Origin: CAVPEV01 sp963703555
Lineage (GTDB): Bacteria; Actinomycetota; Actinomycetes; Actinomycetales; Cellulomonadaceae
Assembly (NCBI GenBank): GCA_963703555.1
Contig: CAVPEV010000025.1
Location: 1 to 42,107, forward strand
Length of the DNA stretch: 42,107 nt
Reading direction: 5' to 3'
The position numbers and the translations under genes were made by a program. The first letter of the stretch is position 1. Each line of letters begins with the position of its first letter. Positions 1-7,297 of the stretch are shown here, piece by piece. The notes beneath the pieces are model-generated. The model did not search any database, had not been told where the DNA came from, and saw nothing but the letters and a program-made list of their open reading frames with translations.

Positions 1-604
1 CACCGGACAGCAGCATGGTCGTGATGTCCTGACCGGCCCGCAGCCAGTGCTCCCGGCGGGCGGCGTCGGCGTAGAGCCGCGCGTTGGCCACGGCCACGCC
101 GGCCGCAGCCGCGAGGGCCAGGACGATCTCCTCGTCGTGGTCGTCGAAGCCGCCCGGCTTGTCCGCCAGGTACAGGTAGCCGAAGACGTGGTCCCGGACC
201 CGCACCGCGGCGCCGAGGAACGAGCCCATCGGCGGGTGGTGGGCCGGGAACCCTCGGAAGGCCGGGTGGTGGGTGAGGTCGTCCAGCCGCAGCACGCCCT
301 GGTCGGGGATCTCGCCCAGGACGCCGGAGGCGTGCGGTGCGTTGGACATCAGCGCGGCCAGTGCCGCCGGCACCCCGGTCTGCACGAACATCGTCGACGA
401 GCCGCGCTGGTCGAGGACGTTGATGGCGCCGTAGTGCGCCCCGGTGAGCTCGGCGCTGACCCGGACGAAGCGCTCCAGGGCGGCCGGCAGGTCCAGCTCG
501 CCGGCCACGGCGAGCACGGCCTGCAACAGCTCGGTGAGACCCTCCTCGGGGCTCGCCGGGGACGGCGCGGGCTCGACGGTCCTGATCACGGCACCATGGC
601 TCAT
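1..604 (-). CDS. GAF-domain sensor histidine kinase, DevS/DosS-like (N-terminal part)
   Basis: About 201 residues are visible before the gene leaves the window at position 1. The protein opens with a short Pro-rich stretch, then one GAF domain (about residues 35-185) with the family-typical segments HHPPMGSFLGAAVRVRD, FGYLYLADK and EEIVLALAAAAGVAVANARL. A second GAF domain and the kinase core are expected outside the window and are not seen. The ATG overlaps the cydC stop codon (ATGA), so it is co-translated with the cytochrome bd operon. DevS/DosS kinases sense O2, NO or redox through heme in the first GAF domain and phosphorylate DevR/DosR. Heme binding here is inference. A DosR-box-like palindrome upstream of cydA fits a feedback loop in which the sensor is made with the oxidase it controls. 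Confidence 0.85.
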   Translation of the reverse strand, partial: MSHGAVIRTVEPAPSPASPEEGLTELLQAVLAVAGELDLPAALERFVRVSAELTGAHYGAINVLDQRGSSTMFVQTGVPAALAALMSNAPHASGVLGEIPDQGVLRLDDLTHHPAFRGFPAHHPPMGSFLGAAVRVRDHVFGYLYLADKPGGFDDHDEEIVLALAAAAGVAVANARLYADAARREHWLRAGQDITTMLLSG

Positions 605-2508
605 GAGGCCTCCTGCTCCTGGCGGTACGAGTCACGGTAGCCCGCAACCTCGGACAGCAGGTCGGCGTGCCGGCCCCGCGCGACGAGCCGGCCGCCGCCG
701 AGCAGCAGCACCTCGTCGGCGGCGTCGAGGGGAGCGAGCCGGTGGGTCACCACCACGACGGCGCGTGGGCCCTCCGGGGAGGGTCCGGTGAGCCGGCCCG
801 TCAAGAGGTCCCGGACCAGCCGATCAGCGGTCTGCGGGTCGAGGTGCTCGGCGGGCTCGTCGACGAGGAGCACGCGGGCCGGGGCGAGCGCGGCCCGGGC
901 GAGCAGCAGCCGTCGACGCTCACCGCCGGACACACTGCGGCCGTCCGGGCCGAGCAGGGTGTCCACGCCGTCGGGCAGCCCGCCGAGCCAGTCGGCCAGG
1001 CCGGCGCGGTACAGGGCCTGCCGGGCCTCCTCGGCGGTCACGTCGCCGCGGGCGACGCGCAGGTTCTCCAGCACCGTGGTGGCGAACAGGTGCGCGTCCT
1101 CGGTCGTGACCAGCACCGCGCGGGCCGCCTCGAAGCTGTCCAGCGTGCCGATCGGGCCCCCGGGCACGCGCACGGAACCGGCCAGCGGCGCCAGCAGCCC
1201 CGCGATGGTGAGCAGCAGGGTGGTCTTCCCCGTGCCGCTCGGCCCCACGACGGCGATCGCGCGCCCCGGCGGCAGGTCGAGGTCCAGGTCGCGGACGACC
1301 GGCGGGTGCCCGGGCCAGCCGCAGGCCAGGCCGCGGGCCCGGAGCAGGAGCCCCGCACCCGCGGTGCCGGTGGCGTCGCCCGTGGTGGGGTCGCCCGCGG
1401 TGGCGTCGCCCGTGGCGCGGTCGCCTGTGGTGGGGTCGCCTGTGGTGGGGTCGGCGGCGTCGAGCAGGGCCACGAGGCGGGTGGCCGCGGCACGGGACCG
1501 CTGCACCTGGACGGCTGCGGCGGGCAGCGCCGAGGTGGCCTCGAAGGCGGCCAGCGGGGTGAGCACGATGACGGCCAGCTCGACGGGCGCGAGGGCGCCG
1601 GAGCGCACGGCGGGCACCCCGAGCAGCAGGGCGCCGAGCACCGCGAGCCCCTGGGCGAGCACGCCCGTCGCGGCAGCTGCCGCTGAGGGACCCGCTCCGG
1701 CGTCGACGGCGGCGGCCAGCTCGTGGTCGGTGCGCCGCAGGTGGTCCAGCTCGGCGTCGAGGCGGCCGGCGACCGCGAGCGGGCCGGCGTCGTCGAGCAC
1801 GCCGAGCGCGGTGGCAGCCATGTCGGACCGGGCGGACGCCGCGCGCAGCTCGGTGGTCCGCGCGGTCCGGGCGGCGACCGCCGGGGCGAGCGCGCCGGCC
1901 AGCAGCAGGCACGCCGCCAGGACGGCGCCTGCGGCGGGCAGGAACGCGCCCATGGCCAGGCAGGTACCCACGCCGAGCACGGCGGCCACCGCCGCCGGCA
2001 GCAGGCCGCGGACCACGACGTCGCCGACGGCGTCCACGTCGGCACCGAGCCGGGCGAGCAGGTCGCCACGGCGCACACCCAGCGTCGTCGCCGTGCGCCC
2101 GGCGGCGAGGCGCTCGTACAGCGTCGTGCGCAGGGTCGCCATCCCGCGCAGCGCGACGTCGTGGGACGCCAGCCGCTCGGTGTAGCGCAGCACGCCGCGG
2201 CCGATGCCGAACGTCCGCACCGCCACGGTGGCCACCGACAGGGCCAGCACCGGGGGCATCTGGGCCGCCCGGGCGATGAGCCACGCCGACACGGCGGAGA
2301 GCGCGACGGCGCAGCCCAGGGCCAGGGCACCGAGCGCGACGGCCCGTGCGGCGCGGTACGGCTCGACGCCGAGCAGCCCGACGGCCCGCCACAGCGGGTC
2401 CCGACGCCACCGGGGCCCGCCGATGACGGAGGCCGCCGGCCCGGTGGGACCGGGTGTGCGGGTCGCGTCCGCTCCGCGACCGGAGACCGCCCCGGGCGCC
2501 CGCATCAT
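601..2508 (-). CDS. cydC: Heterodimeric ABC exporter subunit CydC (cytochrome bd assembly)
   Basis: The 635-residue protein has an N-terminal six-helix ABC transmembrane domain (about residues 35-330) and a C-terminal nucleotide-binding domain with Walker A GPSGTGKTT, signature SVSGGERRR and Walker B VLLVDEPAEHLD. With CydD it exports cysteine/glutathione, which is needed to assemble cytochrome bd. It overlaps cydD by four bases. The linker between the two domains holds six tandem 15-bp units (1369-1458) encoding a D-x-T-T-G-like pentapeptide repeat. This is unusual for CydC and probably a flexible linker. The subunit assignment rests on position as the second ABC gene and on CydC-like domain sequence. 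Confidence 0.92.
   Translation of the reverse strand: MMRAPGAVSGRGADATRTPGPTGPAASVIGGPRWRRDPLWRAVGLLGVEPYRAARAVALGALALGCAVALSAVSAWLIARAAQMPPVLALSVATVAVRTFGIGRGVLRYTERLASHDVALRGMATLRTTLYERLAAGRTATTLGVRRGDLLARLGADVDAVGDVVVRGLLPAAVAAVLGVGTCLAMGAFLPAAGAVLAACLLLAGALAPAVAARTARTTELRAASARSDMAATALGVLDDAGPLAVAGRLDAELDHLRRTDHELAAAVDAGAGPSAAAAATGVLAQGLAVLGALLLGVPAVRSGALAPVELAVIVLTPLAAFEATSALPAAAVQVQRSRAAATRLVALLDAADPTTGDPTTGDRATGDATAGDPTTGDATGTAGAGLLLRARGLACGWPGHPPVVRDLDLDLPPGRAIAVVGPSGTGKTTLLLTIAGLLAPLAGSVRVPGGPIGTLDSFEAARAVLVTTEDAHLFATTVLENLRVARGDVTAEEARQALYRAGLADWLGGLPDGVDTLLGPDGRSVSGGERRRLLLARAALAPARVLLVDEPAEHLDPQTADRLVRDLLTGRLTGPSPEGPRAVVVVTHRLAPLDAADEVLLLGGGRLVARGRHADLLSEVAGYRDSYRQEQEAS
1369..1458 (-). 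repeat. Six tandem 15-bp in-frame repeats inside cydC
   Basis: Six consecutive 15-bp units of the type GGTGGxGTCGCCxGT (plus strand) lie in the linker between the membrane and ATPase domains of CydC. They encode degenerate Asp-x-x-(Thr/Ala)-Gly pentapeptides. Because each unit is five codons, copy-number change would keep the frame. Confidence 0.85.
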
Positions 2509-4187
2509 GCCGGCACCTGCGCCGGAGCGGCGGACCTGACCTCGACGACGTCGTCGGCGAGCGCCAGCAGTGCCGGCCGGTGGGCAACGAGCACGACGGT
2601 GCGCCCCGCCGCGCGCAGGGCGCGAACGCTGTCCAGCACGACCTGCTCGCCCGTGGCGTCCAGGTGCGCGGTGGGCTCGTCGAGGACGACCACAGGAGCG
2701 TCCACGAGCAGGGCCCGGGTCAGGGCGACCCGTTGGCGCTGGCCCAGGGACAGCCCGGTGCCGCCGCGGCCCAGCGGCGTCGCCCAGCCGAGCGGCAGCT
2801 GGTCGAGCACGTCGGCCAGGCCGGTGAGCCGCGCCGCCCGGTCGCGCTCGACCCGGGTGGACGCACCGCCCGGGTCGACCAGCTGGGCCAGGGTCCCGGG
2901 CTCGAGCACCGGCCGCTGGGGCAGCCAGGCGATCTGGCGCCAGTACGTGCCGAGGTCGATGTCGCTGAGCGCCACCCCGCCGGGCGGCAGGGTCGGGCCG
3001 TGCAGCCGGACGGCACCGCGGTCGGGTGCCAGCAGGCCGAGCAGGACGGCGACTGCCGTGGTCTTCCCGCCGCCGCTGACACCGGTCAGGGCCACGGTGC
3101 GGCCCGGCAGGACCTCCAGGTCCAGCCCGTCCGGGGCCAGCAGGTCGCGCCCGGGGGCGTGGACCGCGACGTCGCGCAGGCGGATCGTCGTCGAGCGCAG
3201 GTCGGGTGCGGGTCGGTGGCCGGTCGGCGGCACGGGCGTCTCGAGGACGGCGAACGCCTGGTCGGCGGCGGCGACCCCGTCGGTGGACGCATGGAACTGC
3301 AGCCCGACCTGGCGCAACGGCGCGTAGACCTCCGGGGCGAGCACGAGCACGGCGATCCCGGTGGTGAGGTCCAGGCGCCCGGACACCAGACGCAGGCCGA
3401 TGCCGACGGCGACGAGCGCCACCGACAGGGTGGTGATCAGCTCCAGCACCATCCCGGACAGGAACGCGATGCGCAGCGTGCCCATGGTGGCTCGACGGTG
3501 GGCGTCACCGAGCTCGCGGACCCGGGCGGCGGGCCCGCGCTCGCGGCCGAACGCCCGGAGGGTGGGCAGCCCGGCCACGAGGTCGAGCACCTGCGACCCG
3601 AGCCGTTCCATGACGACGAGTCCCCGCTCGGACCGCCCTTGGGTCAGCCGGCCGATGAGCACCATGAAGACCGGGATGAGCGGCACGGTGGCGGCGATCA
3701 GCACCGCGGACAGCCAGTCCATCCCCAGCACGACGGCCAGCGTCGCCGGTGTCACGGTGGCGGACAGCACGAGCTGGGGCAGGTACCGCACGAAGTACGG
3801 GTCGAGGGTGTCCAGGCCACGGGTGACCAGCGTGACGACCTGCGGACCGGCGCCCTCGGCCAGCCAGCGTGGACCCAGGCGGGCGGCATGCGCGAGCACG
3901 CCCTCGCGCAGCTCGGCGACGGCCCGGGTGGCGGCCCGGTGGGCGAACCGTTCCTGCGCGCCGGTGGCCAGGGTGCGGGCGAGGACGACGCCGACCAGGG
4001 CCGCCACGAGGGAGCGGATGTCGGCGAGGGTGGCTCCGTCGTGCACCGCGGGGCCGAGCGTGTGGCCGATGAGCAGCGCCTGGGCGATCACCAGTGCCGC
4101 CGTCACCAGCCCGAGTGCGACCGTCAGCGCAAGGTACCCGCGTGCGGCGCGCGCGTGCCGCAGCAGCCGCGGGTCGAGGGGCTTCAC
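2505..4187 (-). CDS. cydD: Heterodimeric ABC exporter subunit CydD (cytochrome bd assembly)
   Basis: The protein has 560 residues: an ABC exporter membrane domain (about residues 15-310) and an ATPase domain with Walker A GVSGGGKTT, signature LSLGQRQRVALTRALL and Walker B VVVLDEPTAHLD. It pairs with CydC to export thiols (cysteine, glutathione in known systems) across the cytoplasmic membrane, which allows maturation of the cytochrome bd hemes. It lies 67 bp downstream of cydB and overlaps cydC by four bases, so cydABDC forms one operon, the usual arrangement in actinobacteria. Confidence 0.93.
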   Translation of the reverse strand: MKPLDPRLLRHARAARGYLALTVALGLVTAALVIAQALLIGHTLGPAVHDGATLADIRSLVAALVGVVLARTLATGAQERFAHRAATRAVAELREGVLAHAARLGPRWLAEGAGPQVVTLVTRGLDTLDPYFVRYLPQLVLSATVTPATLAVVLGMDWLSAVLIAATVPLIPVFMVLIGRLTQGRSERGLVVMERLGSQVLDLVAGLPTLRAFGRERGPAARVRELGDAHRRATMGTLRIAFLSGMVLELITTLSVALVAVGIGLRLVSGRLDLTTGIAVLVLAPEVYAPLRQVGLQFHASTDGVAAADQAFAVLETPVPPTGHRPAPDLRSTTIRLRDVAVHAPGRDLLAPDGLDLEVLPGRTVALTGVSGGGKTTAVAVLLGLLAPDRGAVRLHGPTLPPGGVALSDIDLGTYWRQIAWLPQRPVLEPGTLAQLVDPGGASTRVERDRAARLTGLADVLDQLPLGWATPLGRGGTGLSLGQRQRVALTRALLVDAPVVVLDEPTAHLDATGEQVVLDSVRALRAAGRTVVLVAHRPALLALADDVVEVRSAAPAQVPA

Positions 4188-4254
4188 TCCAGCAGTCTCC
4201 CAGCGCCGTGCCGGTGGGACCGTCCGCGCCGCGAGCCGTCCCGGGTGGGGGAGG

Positions 4255-5343
4255 TCAGGAGCCCGTCCCCACCCGAGGGTCGGGGGAGCCCGTCTGCCGC
4301 CCGGTGCGAGGGTCGGCGCGCCCGGCCACCACGGCGAAGGTCAGCCCGCTCTGCTCGGGGATGTGGTCGGTGGAGATTCGCGTGCGGAACACCCAGTAGG
4401 ACCAGCCCTGGTAGGCCAGCACGATCGGGACCAGGATGACGGCGACCCAGGTCATCACCGTCAGCGTGTAGTGGGACGAGGCGGCGGCCTGCACGCTCAG
4501 GGAGTTGGCCGGGTCGAGGGCGGGCATGACGTCGGGCCACATCGAACCGAAGATGAGCACCACGGCCGCCACGATGGTCACCGCCGTCGCGGCGAACGCC
4601 CGACGCTCGGCGCGCTGGCGGGTGCTGACCACGACGAGGACGAGGCAGCCGGCGGCGACGGCGACCACGGCCCAGGTCCATGCCACGGAGTAGGCGACCT
4701 GGGCCCACACCGCCCAGCCGCCGGCGACCACCAGGGTGACGGGGGCGATCCGGGCAGCGAAGACGCCGGCACGCTCGCGCATCTCGCCGCCGGTCTTGAG
4801 GGCGAGGTACGCGGCACCGTGGGTGAGGAACAGCAGCGTGATGGTCACGCCGCCGACCAGGGCGAACGGGTTGAGCAGCGCGAAGAATCCGCCGACGTAC
4901 TCGTGGCCGGCGTCCAGCTGCACGCCACGGACGAGGTTCGCGAACGCGACACCCCACAGCAGGGACGGCACCCAGGAACCGGCCATGATCGCCCGGTCCG
5001 CCCAGTGTCGCCAGCCCTCCTCGTTGATCTTGCCGCGCCACTCGATGGCGACGATCCGCACGATGAGCGCCAGGAGGATGAGCAGCAGCGCCAGGTAGAA
5101 CCCGGAGAACATGGAGGCGTACCACTCGGGGAACGCGGCGAACGTCGCGCCGCCGGCGGTGAGCAACCAGACCTCGTTGCCGTCCCACACCGGGCCGATG
5201 GTGTTGATGAGCACCCGCCGGTCCTTGTCCTTGCGGCCGAGGATCGCCAGCAGCATGCCGACGCCGAAGTCGAACCCCTCGAGGACCAGGTAGCCGGTCC
5301 ACAGCAGGGCGATGAGCAGGAACCACACGGTCGACAGCTCCAT
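4255..5343 (-). CDS. cydB: Cytochrome bd ubiquinol/menaquinol oxidase subunit II
   Basis: The 362-residue multi-pass membrane protein starts MELSTVWFLLIALLWTGYLV and continues with LEGFDFGVGML and GRKDKDRRVLINTIGPVWDGNEVWLL, the signature region of CydB. It is the structural partner of CydA in the cytochrome bd complex, a high-affinity terminal oxidase that does not pump protons but contributes to the proton gradient by vectorial chemistry. It starts 18 bp after cydA and is surely co-transcribed. Confidence 0.96.
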   Translation of the reverse strand: MELSTVWFLLIALLWTGYLVLEGFDFGVGMLLAILGRKDKDRRVLINTIGPVWDGNEVWLLTAGGATFAAFPEWYASMFSGFYLALLLILLALIVRIVAIEWRGKINEEGWRHWADRAIMAGSWVPSLLWGVAFANLVRGVQLDAGHEYVGGFFALLNPFALVGGVTITLLFLTHGAAYLALKTGGEMRERAGVFAARIAPVTLVVAGGWAVWAQVAYSVAWTWAVVAVAAGCLVLVVVSTRQRAERRAFAATAVTIVAAVVLIFGSMWPDVMPALDPANSLSVQAAASSHYTLTVMTWVAVILVPIVLAYQGWSYWVFRTRISTDHIPEQSGLTFAVVAGRADPRTGRQTGSPDPRVGTGS

Positions 5344-5361
5344 GACGGTCTCCAGTGCTCG

Positions 5362-6828
5362 TCAGTACGCGAAGGTCAGGGGACGGTCGGCGGAGTCCTG
5401 GTTCGCCGGGTTGTCAGGGCTGGTGTCGGGCTCGTGGTCCGCCACGCCCTCCACGGCGAAGCGGTGCATGAGCCGGTACCACAGGACGGCCAGGAACCCG
5501 TACAGCAGGGTGAACGCCACCATCGAGATGACCACCTCGGTGGGGCTCACCACCTGCGAGACACCCCGTGCGGTGAGCAGCCGGATCTCGTCGATGCCCG
5601 CCGGGTTGGGCGCGACGACCCAGGGCTGGCGGCCCATCTCGGTGAAGATCCAGCCGAATGCGGCGGCGATGAAGGGCATCGGGATGGCCCACACCCCGAC
5701 GCGAGCGAGCCAGGGGTTGCCGCTCACCCGGCCCCTGCGGGTCAGCCACAGGGCGAGCAGGGCGAGCGCGGCGGAGCCCACGGCGAAGCCCATCATGAGC
5801 CGGAACGACCAGTACGTGATGGCGAGGTTGGGGGAGTAGTCCACGCCGGCGCCGAACCGCTCTTCGTACTGGGCCTGCAGGTCGGTCACGCCCTGGATCG
5901 GTGCATCGAAGGTGCCGGTCGCGAGGAAGGAGGTGAGGCCGGGCACCTCGATGAGGCGCCGCACCCCGGCGCAGTCGTCGGTGAGGTCACCGATGGACAG
6001 GATCGAGAACGACGCTCCGTCCGCGCTCTCACACAAGGCCTCGGCCGCGGCCATCTTCATGGGCTGCTGCCGGAACATGAGCTTGGCCTGCTGGTCGCCG
6101 CTGACCACCACGCCGACCCCGGCGATGACGATCGTCAGCAGCCCGACCATGAGCGCGGGTCGGTAGACGTCGCGGGCGGTGGTCTCGTCGCCCCGGCGGA
6201 CCAGCCGGACCATCCACCAAGCGGCGATGCCGGCGACGAACGTGCCGGCCGTGAGGAATGCCGCGGTGATCGTGTGGGAGAAGGCCGAGACGAGGGTGGG
6301 GTTGGTGAGCACCGCCCCGATGTCGGTCATCTCCGCCCGGCCGGTGGCGGTGTTGAAGGTTGCGCCGACCGGGTGCTGCATCCAGGAGTTGGCCGCGAGG
6401 ATGAAGTATGCCGAGAGGGTGGTGGCAATGGCGACGGCCCAGATGCACGCCAGGTGGATCTTCTTCGGCAGCTTGTCCCAGCCGAAGATCCACAGTCCGA
6501 GGAAGGTCGACTCGACGAAGAACGCAGCGAGCGCTTCCATGGCCAGCGGCGCACCGAACACGTCGCCGACGAACCGGGAGTAGCTGCTCCAGTTCATGCC
6601 GAACTGGAACTCCTGGACGATCCCGGTGGCGACGCCGATGGCGAAGTTGATGAGCATCAGCCGGCCGTAGAACTTGGTCAGACGCAGCCAGCGCTCGTTG
6701 CCCGTCCGGTACCAGGCGGTCTGCATGATCGCGACCAGGGCCGACAGCCCGATCGTCAGCGGAACGAAGATGAAGTGGTAGACGGTGGTGATGCCGAACT
6801 GCCAGCGAGCCAGTGCGAGAACGTCCAC
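5362..6828 (-). CDS. cydA: Cytochrome bd ubiquinol/menaquinol oxidase subunit I
   Basis: The 488-residue membrane protein has the expected heme ligands: His18 in TTVYHF (heme b595), His185 in SAFSH and a Met in YWSFRLMMG (heme b558), with the acidic residues Glu98 and Glu106 in MEALAAFFVE. GRQPWVV is also conserved. The length fits the short Q-loop class. The start is GTG at 6828, preceded by a GGAG ribosome site six bases upstream. It oxidises menaquinol and reduces O2 to water at low oxygen. It heads the cydABDC-sensor operon. A DosR-type palindrome lies about 140-160 bp upstream. Confidence 0.96.
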   Translation of the reverse strand: MDVLALARWQFGITTVYHFIFVPLTIGLSALVAIMQTAWYRTGNERWLRLTKFYGRLMLINFAIGVATGIVQEFQFGMNWSSYSRFVGDVFGAPLAMEALAAFFVESTFLGLWIFGWDKLPKKIHLACIWAVAIATTLSAYFILAANSWMQHPVGATFNTATGRAEMTDIGAVLTNPTLVSAFSHTITAAFLTAGTFVAGIAAWWMVRLVRRGDETTARDVYRPALMVGLLTIVIAGVGVVVSGDQQAKLMFRQQPMKMAAAEALCESADGASFSILSIGDLTDDCAGVRRLIEVPGLTSFLATGTFDAPIQGVTDLQAQYEERFGAGVDYSPNLAITYWSFRLMMGFAVGSAALALLALWLTRRGRVSGNPWLARVGVWAIPMPFIAAAFGWIFTEMGRQPWVVAPNPAGIDEIRLLTARGVSQVVSPTEVVISMVAFTLLYGFLAVLWYRLMHRFAVEGVADHEPDTSPDNPANQDSADRPLTFAY

Positions 6829-7297
6829 GGTGCTCCGTCCGGTGTGTGACGATCTTGTCCGGTCCCGTCCTCGCCCGCGCTGCGCATGGCCAGCAGCCTC
6901 GCGACCAGCGGCGACGGCCCGCGCGGGGACCTGCCGACCACGCTAGAGGCGGGCCGTCGGCGCAGACCCGGGACCAACGTCCCGGGTACTGACACGCCGT
7001 CGTGTCGCGCGTCGGCCTGACGTGCCGACGGGCGTCGCGTGCGATACTGGGCCCGGCGTCCACCGGTTCCACATCGCCTCGGGCGCCGGGACGAGCCCAG
7101 CACACCGGTGCACCGGCCGTGCCAGCCGCCGCCCCCGCCCGGCATCACCGGACGGCAGGCGGGAGGCGGCACCCGGGTGCCCGCGCGCCGGGCCCGCACA
7201 CAGGACTTCCGCTGCCGTGCAGCATGCACGAGCGACGACAGACCGCTGGGGGCGGCGCAGGTGTGGGCGCCGACCGCAGCACCCAGGAGCACAGCAC
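6829..7297. other. Divergent intergenic region cydA / rne
   Basis: This 469-bp stretch carries the regulatory DNA of both the cyd operon and rne. Beyond the DosR-like palindrome, the clearest element is a -10-like TGCGATACT at about 7040-7048 facing rne. That would give rne an approximately 240-nt 5' leader, long leaders being known for RNase E genes that autoregulate. An open frame continues from 7022 into rne, but its sequence is unlike the family, and the GTG at 7298 has a better ribosome site. Confidence 0.4.
6966..6987. promoter_or_regulatory. DosR/DevR-box-like palindrome upstream of cydA
   Basis: A perfect inverted repeat with 9-bp arms, ACCCGGGAC / GTCCCGGGT, flanks the four bases CAAC. 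Its core GGGACCAACGTCCC matches the DosR/DevR consensus GGGACNNNNGNCCC. It sits in the divergent cydA/rne region, about 138-159 bp upstream of the cydA GTG. The cyd operon ends with a DevS-like kinase gene, which supports a regulatory reading. Operator function is inferred. Confidence 0.6.

Noticed and set aside
1369..1458. Regular repeats considered as a CRISPR array
   Set aside because: Units are directly adjacent 15-mers without spacers and encode an in-frame peptide repeat. No CRISPR array or cas gene is seen in the window.
3361..6849. Very long open frame on the plus strand opposite cydD, cydB and cydA
   Set aside because: It mirrors the cyd genes, which have clear family motifs; the frame is open only because of high GC in the third codon position.
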